Below, piece by piece: positions 1-13,971 of a DNA stretch of 64,000 bases. Each line of letters starts with the position of its first letter. The first letter of the stretch is position 1. Origin of the DNA: Tetmemena sp. SeJ-2015 (taxonomy: Eukaryota > Ciliophora > Spirotrichea > Sporadotrichida > Oxytrichidae); assembly GCA_027382625.1 (NCBI GenBank), contig JAJKFJ010021208.1, positions 48,903 through 112,902 on the forward strand. The letters are read 5' to 3'. A program made the translations under genes and the position numbers. A model generated the notes under the pieces. It ran no database searches. It saw only the letters and a program-made list of their open reading frames with translations, and was not told the origin of the DNA.

Positions 1-1564
1 CTCACTTTCAATAAGCCTTTCAAGAAAAGCAAATCACTTTAAGAGAGGCTACTCATCCATAGTTGTAGCTGCTTTTCTTAGTAAGTATCGCAATTTGGCA
101 AGGTAAATTGAATAAAATCTGCACCGCAAAATAAGACTTTGATCTATAGCGAGACCCTCTCAGTCTTTGCAAGGTATGGTGTCTCAGACTTGGCATGTAG
201 CCGATGACAAGATTTCTGCTCTGACGATGTAAATGTCATAAGTAGTTCCAAGTTTCCCAGCAATTATGAATATCAGATAGTAAAAACTGAAGGCATATCA
301 ATTGACAAATTGCCATCACAAGGCACTCGAATGATTTTCAAGAGATAAGAGTAGGTAGCTGAACGCAAAGTGCAATTGGGCAGCTACGAAAATATGAATC
401 TGCTACAGAGCATGCGCGCCATAAGCGAGAGTCACTCAGCCAGCTTCTGTGGCACTCATGCCTATTAGTAAAAATTAGATTTAAATATAATAAAAATTGT
501 TAAATAATTAACTTACTCCGTTTGCGCTTGAGGAAAAATTTTGCTTTTAGCTAATTTTTTAATAAAACAAATTTTATTTTTTATTTTTTAAATTAAAATT
601 ATCTTTAGACCGAAAACTTCAACCTCCCTTTCTCTTCATTTTTATTTTTTAATTTGGCTTTAAACATCTTAAATAGAACTCTTTTTAAAAATCTTTCATA
701 AACTTAAGGATTTTGCTTTAAATTTTTCATAAAATTAAACTTTAATTTATAAGATAGTATGATATAATATTTCAAATCACTTTTGCAAATGCATTATATT
801 CCATACAATTTTAATATCAATAGAAATTACTACAAGAACCATACAAAATAGACAATAATGATAACCAATACTCAATCAAGATTTAAAAAAAGAAGATGAT
901 TCACAATGTGAGATAAAAGTTCTATACTTCAAAAATATCAATATGAACTCATTTCAAACTTATAAAATAATAAGATTCAGTTTTATTCAAACAGACTTAG
1001 CTGACTTATTAATCGCAATATTATTTGAAATCACTCAAGCGCAAACGGAGTAAGTTAATTATTTAACAATTTTTATTATATTTAAATCTAATTTTTACTA
1101 ATAGGCATGAGTGCCACAGAAGCTGGCTGAGTGACTCTCGCTTATGGCGCGCATGCTCTGTAGCAGATTCATATTTTCGTAGCTGCCCAATTGCACTTTG
1201 CGTTCAGCTACCTACTCTTATCTCTTGAAAATCATTCGAGTGCCTTGTGATGGCAATTTGTCAATTGATATGCCTTCAGTTCTACTATCTGATATTCATA
1301 ATTGCTGGGAAACTTGGAACTACTTATGACATTTACATCGTCAGAGCAGAAATCTTGTCATCGGCTACATGCCAAGTCTGAGACACCATACCTTGCAAAG
1401 ACTGAGAGGGTCTCGCTATAGATCAAAGTCTTATTTTGCGGTGCAGATTTTATTCAATTTACCTTGCCAAATTGCGATACTTACTAAGAAAAGCAGCTAC
1501 AACTATGGATGAGTAGCCTCTCTTAAAGTGATTTGCTTTTCTTGAAAGGCTTATTGAAAGTGAG
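1..1564. repeat. Large inverted repeat (palindrome with 0.5 kb loop)
   Basis: Bases 1-532 are the near-perfect reverse complement of 1034-1564. The only clear indel is near 285/1280 (one extra A in the left arm). The loop 533-1033 is AT-rich and unique. The left arm begins exactly at the window edge, so the repeat may extend further left. Both arms have coding-like composition: an open frame with TGA as the only stop runs through about 200-480 of the left arm and is mirrored in the right arm. The right arm continues without a break into minus-strand coding-like DNA at 1565, so the left arm looks like an inverted duplicate of the end of that gene. A palindromic assembly artefact at a contig end is the main alternative. 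Confidence 0.9.
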
Positions 1565-2945
1565 AGAGCAATTTCTATTGGGAACTATATCGGCTAGCTC
1601 CTGTAGGCATCTGAGTATTGGAAGCGTAGACTGTTTAGCATTGGTCAACTGCTTGTCGATGAGAGAAGCTTAGCAAGCAGTAGCATTAGCTCACCATCTA
1701 ATTTGTGTGAGACAACTAGCTAATGATGATTATTCGAAGCGCTTATCATAGAATAAGATGCAAACTACATTCAAAGCATGCTTCTTCAAACTGAAGAAGA
1801 AATATTTTGAAACTCAAAATTTTCGTTTGACCCTCCGAACATGAAATGACTTCCACCTTCAGCACTGGGCGGGACTAATTCTCGAACTAACTCTAGAGAT
1901 CTTTTCTTTAGGTATGTTGAGGTAAGTTACTCGTAATTTAGAATTTCACATATGTAAACAGATTATTTTAAATAGATGAAGGCATCAAGGATTGTTGTAG
2001 TATGAGGAAGTTTAAGATCTAGTTTCGGCTAAGGGACCTACACTTTTTGAATGTGAGCGTGGAGGCGTTCGCACTGCCTTGTGATTGGCATGCCCATTTC
2101 AGTTTCTTTATCATTTAGAAACCAAAGAAATACAATAGTCGTGAGCGTTATGGCAAATGGAGCTCGAATCGTGGAAGTCCCTACTTTGAGCTGAGTTCAC
2201 TCCAATATCTGAGTAGATTCTTCGAAGATAAAAATATGGTCTTTGCATAGATCGAGTCCTTACTATTATACTTTGAAGAAGAAGCACAGATGAGCTCAAC
2301 TATTTGCAATCGAGATGAGAAAATTTTTCTCTCAGCCTACTGGTTTTGTGACATCTTATTGATTGGTTTCTGATATTCGCGACGTGGATACTTCTGCGTT
2401 AGGAAAATTTGCGGGTCACGAAAAGTTCATACTCTTGGGATGCTAGCTAGAGAGTACTTTAAAAAATGTTGATATTCGATTTGAAGTGAGGAGGAAGAGG
2501 AAATATAAATTACGACAAAGCAGAGCGAAGTTTAAAGTATGCCAAGGCAGGATCTCAATGGAGTAGTAACTTTCTAAACTTCGAGATAATTGGCATTGGT
2601 TAGACCTCGCAGCTTTAAAATTAGTTTGGCAGATGCTTGAAGAATAAAGAGTGATGAGGAATCAAATTCACTTGCACTAATCACATTGAGGTTGTTAAGG
2701 AGAGAATAAATAAAGTGGAGCTTAGGGGGTTTCAATATCACTCCTCTTGGATTTTAAAGACTCACGTATTGATTCTCGAAAAGGCAAAGATGAGTTTCAA
2801 AAAATGAAATGTGCGTAGAGGAAAGGTGATCACCCAAGGAGCAGAACATTTCGCGAGCGATAATAGCTTTATCGAGGAGGATCACGTCATGAGCAAGATG
2901 CAGCAGGAGTAGTTGAACTAATTCTGTGTACCATCATTTGAGTAA
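1565..2945 (-). CDS. Unrecognised minus-strand coding segments, continuing into the inverted-repeat arm
   Basis: With TAA/TAG as Gln there is an open frame of 168 codons at 2427-2933 (minus) and shorter open frames at about 1790-2110 and 2111-2299. Composition is richer in G+C than the DNA to the right, and the inferred residues are well mixed (for example RSLELVRELVPPSAEGG near 1880). Frames change between segments, as expected if IESs intervene, but I could not prove any pointer here. No domain was recognised. A weak resemblance to kinesin motor motifs was considered and not accepted. The DNA could also be a decayed gene. Confidence 0.35.
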
Positions 2946-4166
2946 TTTTAGTAAGCTTGCATAATAATAAAGCTCTCGCAATAGTATAATTTTGACGATT
3001 GTGGGAGTTTTGTGAATTAAATAAAATAAAAATTGGATATGCACCTGATTTTGTCAATACTAGCATTATTTCTTATCGGATTTATTCCAAAAAAATTTTT
3101 CTTAAATCGATAAATAGCAATGATCGCATAATTTAACGATAACGAGAGAATTTGATAAATTATATATTCTATTAAGCTCGCTCTCTGAAATATTTGGAAT
3201 TAGTACCTAAAATAGGTAAGTCTTTGAGTGGGAGAAAATATTTTTGATTGCTTGGATAGACATTAATACTCTACGATATTAAGTCGGATCTTCAAACAAA
3301 ATTATCCAATATATTCCTAAAATTCATTCAAAAAATAGATTTCCTTAATTATTGTATACATATAAGGCTGAGTTTTGCATAAACTTAGCTTGATTAGGAA
3401 AATGATTTAAGCTTTTCATATTACTTACTTTTAAAAAAATAAATAATAAGAAAGCGTTGATAATCTGCTCCAAGAGAAAACTGCTCTCATTTGAATCAAC
3501 TTAATCCATTTGACCTACAATTTAAGTTCACACAATTTACTTTTCAAAGCCTCCTTGTAAAATCTTTTCCACTAGGCTTAACTTTCTACTTGCAAAAAAT
3601 AAATATTTTACACAATTTAAAGGAAATTTATGAAAACAGGATTTCATCATTAATTTTTATATTCAATTTAATATATAATCTAAAAGAGGTTCAATTTCAA
3701 GATTGTAATGTGTTACCTTGAAAATTTAAAATTGATGAATTCTAGAAAAACGGGTGAAAAATATAATAATTTCAAAATCTATATTTTAAAGGTTGCTAAT
3801 AGATTTCGTTGAATTGCTTTTATTGTCTTCTTTTCTTTATCGTTCTCCTTTGCAGATATTCTCTGAAGTTATTTATTTAGTCTAATAGTAGAATTCCTAG
3901 GTTGGAACAAAGGTAAAATATTATAATAAATATTTTATCAATAAAAGATACAATAGAGTCAGGCAAATCGGAAAGAAACATAAAGAATAATTTAAACTAT
4001 TTTTAAACCAATTAAGATTTTGAAATCAACATCAAGATCAAAATTATTAGAAAAGGGCAAAAAAGAGTAGCTCACTGCCATTATCAAAAGCTCATTGAAA
4101 AATTGCAGATTATTCAACCTTGGTTCATTAAATGGCTTGGCATGGACTATGTACAGCAAAAAAGCG
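2946..4166. other. AT-rich DNA without recognisable gene
   Basis: No open frame here has coding-like composition on either strand. Probably germline-limited intergenic DNA. Confidence 0.5.
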
Positions 4167-4790
4167 AAATTTTGGGGGGGGGCCTTTCCTCGACAGTAAA
4201 ATTTTATAATGAAAAAAAGTAATTAAAAAATATGTTTATAGGATAATTTTCGCTCCTGAATCTGATTCTTCCAATTATGGAGGCCTATTCGAACATCTAA
4301 GGACTCAAATTTTAATCCTAATTCAGTCAGTTAGAGGTAAGCTGCACCTAAATAAAGTCTATATTTTTAGCTATTTTTTCACTATTGTAAAATAAATTTA
4401 AAGCGTTATTTTTGAAATAGTCCAATATTTTTACATAACCAAAATTTAATTAATGATAAAGGGGCGAATCCTAAAATTTTTCAGCTCTACTTCTTTGGGA
4501 TTATAGCTAAAGCATGTTATGTATTAAAAAAATATTGGACTATTTCAAAAATAACGCTTTAAATTTATTTTACAATAGTGAAAAAATAGCTAAAAATATA
4601 GACTTTATTAGGTGCAGCTTACTCTAACTGACTGAATAGGATTAAAAATTGAGTCCTTTAAGATATAATAGCTATTCAATTGTAAGAATCAGATCATGAG
4701 CGAAAATTATCCTAGAAAGCAATATTTTTTCAAATAGCTTTGATTCATTATAAAATTTTACTGTCGAGGAAAGGCCCCCTCCCGAAATTT
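4167..4790. mobile_element. Foldback / MITE-like element A with G-run terminal inverted repeat
   Basis: The left end reads AAATTTT, nine G, then CCTTTCCTCGACAG. The right end is its reverse complement with two substitutions in the G run. The arms remain complementary, imperfectly, for about 270 bp (4167-4436 against 4517-4790), around a roughly 80 bp centre. No open frame for a transposase fits inside, so if mobile it is non-autonomous. No clear target-site duplication was seen. The same terminal core recurs in element B near 62.1-62.9 kb. Confidence 0.75.
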
Positions 4791-6000
4791 TTATTTAATT
4801 CACTGTTGTTACTGTTAAAATCTATATTGAGGCTTGATCTCCTAGTAGTATAAATTTATAACTAATATTTAATTAAGTATAAATGTCAAGCTGAGAAGCT
4901 ACTTTCTAATAAGGTTTATGGGTACATAAAGCAAAGAGATAGTATCGCGTCGGTTTATAAACTTTATATTGGCTAATACTCGAATGATGAGAGATTTATT
5001 TAAATTTATCTTCGCAAAGGGTTGAATATTTTTATAGGTAAGATCTGGATTTATCTAAAATTTAAATAAATCAGTCACTTTGATTTGAAATTCATCTTCT
5101 TTCAAATGCTTGAGTAGAAAATAAGTATATAATTTCGAAGATATTTGTTAATTTTGAAATTAAAATTAGAACTCCTTTACATATAATTCGAGGAGCTAGG
5201 CTTGTAGATTTTCTGGCCATTTCTTTTTTATAGTGAGCGCAAACTAATCTATAGGCTGGTATCCAGCAGTAGGTAATTAAATCTGTTTTAATTGAGGGAG
5301 CGGAATTATTATGAGACCAGAAAATGAGAATAAATATTTACCAAAGTTATATTCTCAAATCCTTTTATTATAATTGAATCAAAGGTTAAGCAGTGTCAAT
5401 AAGGAGAAATTATTGTGATTAACATCGTTAATAGAATAAAGAAAGAGGATATGCAAGAAATTATGCTGCGAACTAGCATGAGTAATTATAAAGAATAGGT
5501 AAGAAAAAAATCTTTAAAACTACCAAAATTATATTAAAAAATAGGAACAAGTAGTTTATAAATAATTTTCATTTGATTTTGATTTTAAATCACCTTTTTC
5601 GCCTTTCTTAATGGTATAACATGTCACAATAAGTGTCTTAAATCTACTAAAGAAGAAAATTTAATTGCATATTTAAGTAGGTGGGCCCATATAAACTTCT
5701 GACGAGGCTTTAATTTTTTTAATTAATTTAATTTTCCCAGTGCTGATTAGTTACTGTATATTAGTGTTATACATATAATTTTATATTTTCCCCGTGGTTT
5801 AGCTCTTTAATTCCCTTTTTAATCCTAGAATCTTTAATTTAGAATGTAAATGGATACTTGTACTAGAATAATTGATAGTGAGAAAATCGTGAAGCTAGAG
5901 CAAACTCCCATGTAATTATTTATTTTGTATTAATCACCATTTGGCCTTGAATTCAACTATACTGTTATCTACAGTCAATGAAATTTACATTCATGAGGTT
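4791..6000. other. AT-rich DNA without recognisable gene
   Basis: No convincing coding stretch, tRNA or structured repeat was seen. A few coding-like triplets near 5940-6180 could belong to the 3' end of the next minus-strand gene. Confidence 0.4.
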
Positions 6001-6247
6001 TATTAAGGCACAAAGTAAAAGTTCAAAGTAATTTTCAATAAAGAATCTGATTAATGGATTCCAGAGCACATATTGATAGATCTTGTGTGCAAATCTCCTA
6101 AAGTTTTTAATGGAAAATTATTCTTACAGGATAGTAATGAGGCTAAGCATTTCAAAAGAGAGTGCCACAATTATCATTAAAGCGTTTGAAAAAAGTATGT
6201 AGTACAAAAGTCCCAGGTTAATGATATTTCCAAAAAAAAAGAAATAA

Positions 6248-9200
6248 TTATTTCATATTGTTGAGTGAGGAGTAATTCATAAATTCAAAGTAGTCGTTAT
6301 AGGGTCTGTCATTGTAAAGGTCAAAATCGAATAAAGTTTGGGTTGCTGTGTCTACAGGGATAAGGTTGAGACTGGCGATGTTGTTTATGAACCCAAAGAA
6401 AGAAATTGCATTAGCAGGAAGTAGTATTGAAACAAGAGGAGTATGAGATATGATTAATTTAATCATATAATGTTAACATTTTAAAAAAATCATGACTAAT
6501 TGATTAAAAGAATAATAAGTAAAATTGATACTCCATTTTTTATATTAGTATTTGGATGATTTAGAGTCCTTCGAACATACTCCACAACTATTATAAACTA
6601 TACCCTCTAAAAATTATAAGACGTCTAAAGATTATTTAATCATTATATTTTACTATAGATTAATTTAAGAGGCTTACAATAAGAAGTTGACTGCAAAATT
6701 AGAGCTAAAAATAGCGGAAGTTGTCATCGTAACTATTTAAATTTTACAATAATGAGCTTACAGCCGAGTCAAGCTGGAAAGATAAAAAATGATGAGCTTA
6801 TTTAAGGAGGGATTTTTCCTTCTATTGAATATCTTGGTTGAATTGACTTTGTCTGCAATGAATTCACATACTTAAGATTCCATATGAAAGACACTTTCAA
6901 TTTATCCACTTGATTAGCATAAATAATATGTTCATTACTGACTTTGATTAGCCGAGATGTATTTTGTCGCAATAGGAAAATCCAGTTTGATAACCATCTT
7001 TGACATAAAATAAATAAGACCCTGAGAAATCGCTAATTGTATAATTTAGCTGGTAGCTTTACTTTTCTTGCTTGAGCTGAATTATTAAACTGTCATTTAG
7101 AGATTAATTGAAGCCAACTGGAACACTCATACTCTCACTAAAAAATATAAGCATAAAGAATAGGGTAAGTACAGCTGTGGATGAGACTGAATAGATTCTG
7201 CACTAAACAAATCCATCATTTAGAGTTTAATTGACTCCATAGTAAGGAGAGACAGCCTTCTCACTCCAAGTTTTATTTAAGTTTCAGTCGAAGGATCATA
7301 AAAGTTTGTTGCCTGAGAGGGTTCAGTTTGACTCTTGCCACCATCAGTGCCAGATTGATTGTTATGATTCTTTTGCTATTGGACAGTTAACTAGAAGGTC
7401 TTATGATTTATATTTGAATTAAAGGAGTATTTGGTGCTGAGTGATGCATCATCTATCTCTTGAAGTAGAATCTACACTCTAAATTCGCCTGATAGCATAA
7501 TACTAGGAGAAAATACGATCTGATCCGATGATATTTTAACTCTTAATATTTATATGTTGATACTTTCACAAAGCTTGAAACTCCTTTGCTTATCAAAGTT
7601 ACCTGACAGTCTTCATTTTATGGATCCTAAATTATAGACAAGAATTTAAAAGATGATGAAAATATATTTTAAAATATGGTGAAACACACACCAGAATACT
7701 ACTTTCGACATCTAATGTAAGTTAAGCTTTTCACTAATGTTTATTATGTGAACTTTATATAAGTTAGAGTATTTTACACATCATTCTTATAATAATTTAG
7801 GATTTTAAAAACTAATTGATTCTCTTTTTTGTCATTATAAGTGAGATTTGTGAGGGATTTTCCATTAGAATCTAAACTATAAATGCAACTCTTGAGAAAA
7901 ATTATTCCCTAAACTATTTTGAAGAATTCTCCAAAAGAACTTTAAAACAGGTTATTCAAATAAGATTACACTTAAAGCATTATAAGATATAAGGTAAATA
8001 AAAGAGACATCTTTCAAAAGCTATAAAAATGAATAAAAAGGAAATTCCTATCCATTATATTTTTGAATAAATTTTGCTGTATTTATAAAAGCTATATTTT
8101 CAATCACCTATAAAATTCATCATTATAAAAGATGATTTTATAAAAAGAAAATTTGATCCTTTATTGAGGGCAGTTTGTATGTAGAAGTTGCCCCTGCAAG
8201 TATGACTTGATCTGCGAGAGAACTCTCAAAGTAAGGCGAAATCTTATGGGCTGTAGATATAACATTGATACTGACTTAGAAATCTTTAATTGCAATAAAA
8301 GAAAATTCTTATTTTATAATAATTATTTAATGCATTATTAAGATCAGAACTGTCAGTGTATGAAACTTATATGCCAATCAAAGCATATTTAAAAAGACAT
8401 TAATTGTAATCAATAATAGGCCCACATCAGATTCACTCTCGGATATAAATTCAATGCTTCCATCCGTTGATTATTTTAAAAATTAATATAGAAACTCTAA
8501 AAGTAAGACAGAGCGAAAATATTAAAAAAATGCATTTTAGTATATTTAATAAAAAATTAGAAAGTAATTATTTTGAAATTTATGAGAACATGAACCTTTG
8601 ATTTCTTTTGCAAATTATTTTTAAAAATCGTAAACAAAATAATTCGATAAAAAATATATTTGACTTTTGGTTTTTGAAATTTCCTTTTAAAAAAATATTA
8701 CTTCAGATTATCTGAATTATAACTTAAAATATATTGCTAGTCAAATTTAAAAAAAAAAATTTTATAATGATGTTGGCTATTTTTTCATTAAATGAAATCA
8801 GCCTAAAATTATTTGAAATATGGAATTATTTGTCCTCCTCCACTCTAAGTTATTACAATTTTATCTTGGACATATTTATTCAAAAGAACTTATTCAGATA
8901 ATTTTATCTAGAGCTGTATTTGATCTATAATTCTGATATGAAAATAAAGATAAGGTGGATATAATAACATATTTTTAGAGAAAAAATAACAAATTAATCG
9001 ACTATTTTAAAAATATTCGTTATATATCTTTGAAAATTAAGAATTTAACTTATCATTTAGGTTTAAACAAAATATGTTAGACTTACTCTGAAAAAAAATT
9101 GAACATAGAACATCAAAAATGCGACTCGGTTATTAAAACTAAAAGAAAGCACAATGACATATAAGTAATCATCACATTATCATAAATTTTGACCTATAAG

Positions 9201-12200
9201 ATTATTTTAAAGCCAAAATATCTTATTTCTTTGTAATTTAAGGTAAATTTTGCATAATTCGAAGTTTTATGAAAATTTTAACCACAAAATGAGGAAGTGC
9301 TTCCTTCAGTTCTCCACCTAAAATTAAATTTGATAGGGTAAAACCAGATGGTTAAGTAGTAGTACCATTAAAATTATAATAAAATAAAGGTCGCATCTAT
9401 TTATAAGACTCCGCATGTTGGCAGACTAGAAGATATTTACCTCATGAAATCAAATTACAAAGCTGAAGATCCGATTAAGTAATTGTATTGTGCATCCTCG
9501 TTAAACCAAAGACTTCTTAGAAAGCTGTCAGTGCAGCTTAATGATTCAAGAGTGAAAGTAATATCAGAATTCTCTGATTAGAGGTAGTCAAAAATAATAA
9601 TCACCAATTGAAAAACTAACAACTGCCTTGAAATTAAAAATGCCTTCTTCACTGCTCTTAGCAATTTAGGACTTAAAAAAGGTGAGAATAATTTATTTTT
9701 GAATGTAGTTTGAAGAGAAGGTGGCAGAGAATTCACTTATCTCCCTGGTTTAATCATTTATATCAAACACAGATATAGTTATAGTAAGGGAATCAGAGCA
9801 ATATGCAATTGCGTAACTCGCTAAGTCTATCAAGAAATCATCATTTTTGTAGTAAGTTATAGTCTGGTATGCATCCTTTCTAGGTAAGCTGCGAACAGAG
9901 TATAGTCCATTCATAAAATTATGTACTCTTAAAAATATTTGCCTTTTGTTTATTTGATTGTTGTTAATTAAATTAATTATGGCTGGAATCTATAAACATT
10001 TTAATGATATGTTTTTAGATATATATCAGACATTTTTAAATATCATTTTCTAAATTTAATATATCGTTGAGAATTATCATCCCCTCCTATTCTAAAATAT
10101 GAAGATTTATTTCCAATTATTCCTAATTTAATAATAATTAGCAAGAAATTTCTTTTTAACACATCATCTTTCAATAAAATATATTTTTTAATCTGCGTAC
10201 TCATACAATACTTCTCTATAATATGAGTTTTCGTTTGACTGGTATTTAAATAAGAAATATTATCTCAAATCCTGAAGCAAGTTAAAATTAGTAGCACTCT
10301 CAAGAGTTGTATATTCAGATTAGGTAAGTGCGGAGCCTGTTTAATATATTCCAGAAAAGCCAGAGTAGTCTGGGACCGAAATATCAAAGACTGGCGATTA
10401 GCTAAAAGAAAACTTAATAAATATAAAAGTTGAAATGGTGGTTGTATAGATAGAGGTGTCTGTCAACTCGGATTGTGACTAGCTGCCGATAAAGGATATA
10501 ATTTTTGAGTTGGAAGTAGCCTAACTTTATCCTAAAATTGCATTTTATTTATTATCCAATGAAATAGTTCATTCTTTCAAGATCTAAGAAAGTCAAACTT
10601 TTAAGCTATATATCTATTTTTATAATTTAAATCTCAAAAAGAAGCAATTAATTTTAGAATGCTTTTGGAAAATTCTGGATTGAAAAGTTTCCTTTCAATA
10701 TTTTTTTCCTCTCATTTAAACTTTGACTAATTGATTTTATAGTTAATATTTTTTTGTAATCCTTTCATTTTTGAGAATTCACCATTAGATTACGATAATT
10801 ATTAAAACGGATCATTTTTTTATGTTAAAAATTATTTTTACTTTTGAATGTGAGTCCAGCGACTGAAGAAGTGTAGGAGATTGAAGTACTTTGAATACTC
10901 GCTGCCTCCACAATATCAAAGTAATCGGTTGAAGGAAGAGATACAAAGTCTATTGTTACTTTACCAGTTGCTGTATTATGCTTCTCGTAGAAGAATTGAT
11001 AAGAGCCATCCGAGGAAATGTATTCAGTACCTAGGCATTTAAAAGATTCAACTGAAGAAATCTGGCCATCCAGATTCCTGAATTTATAAATCATTATTGC
11101 TTCATAAATTTGGACGAGTCATCTTGAGATTAAATTTAAATATAACTCGCAAATCGATTGTAAAATGAATCCCATAGTGGTTCCTTCATCATTGGAATAG
11201 CACATTAGGAGAACTCTGTTATCATTATCTTGAGATACGCTCTTTATGGAGATAGAATTATCTAAGAATGTGTTGGTTGAGGAACAAATTAAATTTAACT
11301 ATAGTGCCAAGACTGCTCGAGTTCCCCGAAGGTGCTGTAAACTGCTATTCTCAAATATCGACTGGTAGAATTTTAATAGAACCCAGAAATAAATATTTGC
11401 ATTTATTTTTATTTTTTAATAATGACGGTGTCGTCTTGGGAAGTTTTGTAACTCTGAGCATTAACCCCACAATATTTATTGTCTCTTTCCTAACACTTGT
11501 AGGTCCAAGTAAAGTAAAGAGAAAAATCTGTGTAGAGGAATTTCAAAAACATATACTATTGGTTCCGATTATATTAGATTTCTAAAATCATTAATGCTTT
11601 AAATTAAAGGAGAGAAATGGATTTGTGATTCCACCCGCACTAATGCTCACTCGGCTATAATCGGATTAATAGGAGTTTATGATTTGAGCTCGTGTGACAC
11701 TCCCATCTTAAATAAATATTCTGTCACACTTATCTCCACAAACACTGAGGACGTGGTTGTCGAATCTTTAAATTATTTAATATTAATTTAGACTCAATCT
11801 GTTAATTAAAATTTGTGAAATAACGATTATTAAAAACAATGAATTCGCATTTTAATTTGTTCTAGATTTATAATTTAAATGAAAATAAATTAAAAATGAG
11901 AGATATAAATCCATAAAATCTAACAACATTCAAAATTTGCACTCTATTTCTCTCTCGAATCGAAGTGATTTATAATGCAAAGTGTATTCTATTTAAAGTT
12001 TGGTTCATAAACTAATGCAAAAGTATCATGATGGTTATATATTTCAGTTAAATAGATAGAAAACAGCAAACTTTTTATTTTCTCATTTTTCAATCATTTT
12101 AAAAGTTCTCAATTGAACTTAACACTTTGAGTACAAAACATAAAAATAAATTAAGTTTGCCAACTAAATAAATTACTATATTTATTAATCAAAATTACAA

Positions 12201-13440
12201 AATTTAATCCCCATATAATCCGAAGGATATAAAAATCTCGCTTCACAAATTTAATATTTACTACTTCTGCTCCTTATGAAATAAGACATCTAAATTATAT
12301 TTTAATAGGCGAATTCTTATATCTTATTTTCTTCAAGATTTAAATTTGTAAATTAAATTTATTGTTAAAGAGATAATAAAATTTATAGCTTAAAAGCTAA
12401 TTCTGCGAATTTATAAAAGACAAAGACTCTAATTAATTTTATGAGAGCTAAAAATTTATATAAATAATGACATAAATTAGGTAAGAATGTTTATTATCTG
12501 TTTGAAAAGCGGCAAACATTACGTCTCCTCTCAAGAATAAGCCGGCAGTCCTTAAAAGACCTAAATTTAACTTAATAAATTATTGTGAGTATAGGTTTGC
12601 AGCCATATAATTCCATTTGTACTTGTATACTATTTGCTATAGATCCCTATTGTGGCCTGTTATCTAAGTTTAGAGCTAGATCTGTAGCTGTAATCTATTA
12701 TCTGCCCTCCAAACACTAAGTTATCGTAGCTGCTTGAGCTTCCTAAAATAAGAATTTTATTTAAACTAATTCATTGTACTCGATTAGATCAAATAGAAAG
12801 TCTTTGGTTGAGGATTCAAAGCTGGTCGGAAATTGCTTTTATGAAAAACAAGTCTTGTCAGTGTCAGTGAATATTTAATCAGAACAGTTAATGGTATGAA
12901 TTCTAATAAGCTAAATTAAGATAAAGACGTTGGGAATATTTTAACTAAGACATTTTAAAGAGTTTAATTTTATAATTTTTATTTTTAAGAAATAACTAAT
13001 ATGATCTTAAATTTATATCACCTCGATATTAGATCTCTTGATTATCCTTATTAACTCAATCTAAAACTTTTTATTTATATTCAATAATTTATTCATTAAA
13101 GGCCATAAAGGTAATAATAATTATCAATAAGTTGATTTAAAAACTAGTTAATTTATAATTTAATTTTTCCTTGTTCATAAAATTTTAAATTTATTTTTGT
13201 GAATAAATGCTTGATAGGGCTAAAACTACATCTTAAATGAAAATTTGAGGAGAAATTTAATGATATAAAATTATACTTAAATCCTCGCATTTGTTCAGAG
13301 TTTAAATGACTTTGAGAAGTCACTGAGGAGGTTTACTTACAACAGAGTGATGAAAATTTGTACTTGAATCGATTTGGTCATAAATACTGAGAGAAGTTTG
13401 TCCCGACTTAATACTTTTATCCTTCAATTATAATCAATAG
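6248..13440 (-). CDS. Large surface-type protein, propeller-like N-terminal part, beta-repeat middle and C-terminal membrane end; many IESs
   Basis: Coding blocks on the minus strand, read with TGA as the only stop, lie near 13300-13440, 12560-12900, 11590-11770, 11150-11280, 10825-11094, 10300-10520, 9300-9940, 7020-7540 and 6248-6466. The first blocks contain propeller-like strings such as NRVLLMCYSNDEGTTMGFIL (about 11150-11240). Later blocks have repeated hydrophobic/Asn motifs (GVNQTLNDGFV and VGFNQSLNDSLIIQ) typical of the long Cadg/Ig-like extracellular proteins of hypotrichs. The last block is hydrophobic (FFGFINNIASLNLIPVD), as in the membrane end of that group. Blocks are separated by 100-1200 bp of AT-rich DNA. 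I did not resolve individual pointers, so order and completeness are inferred. It may be more than one gene. Confidence 0.5.
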
Positions 13441-13971
13441 ATAAAATTATTATTTTATATTTTATGAAAACCAAAAATTATATTCAAAACAATTTATTGC
13501 TTTTACAATCATTACATTTTTAACAAATAAACTATGTTAATTTAAGTGTGATTAAAATACTCATAAATTATTTGTAATCTGAGAATATCTTTTATTAAAT
13601 ATAATGTCTTCACATCAAATTAAATACCCCAAGAAGAATGATAGATTAAATAATTCTTATTCTAATATTAGCTATCTTTCTTGCCCTTTCTTTAAACATT
13701 AAAGAACATTATTGAATTTGTAAATAAACGCATTTCAGATTATTGCATTAATATCGCCCAAATAATTAAACATTTAACGTTTAAAATGTTTTCTTCCGAG
13801 TGTGATAATATTATTAACTCTCTTTGATTGATCTAATGAGCTCTTCTTGTGCGGTAAGAATGTGACCTATCTCCGTGAGTGTGCAGATTTTAAACTATTA
13901 AATAAGTTTGCGAGGTTATAGCCCTTGAAATAACATTAATTTCTCTATAATAATAGCTAATTCACACGTAG

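Noticed and set aside
1..2945. Kinesin motor gene
   Set aside because: A few strings loosely resemble kinesin motifs (ETLSVFA, IDKQLT). The P-loop, switch motifs and a consistent frame are absent.
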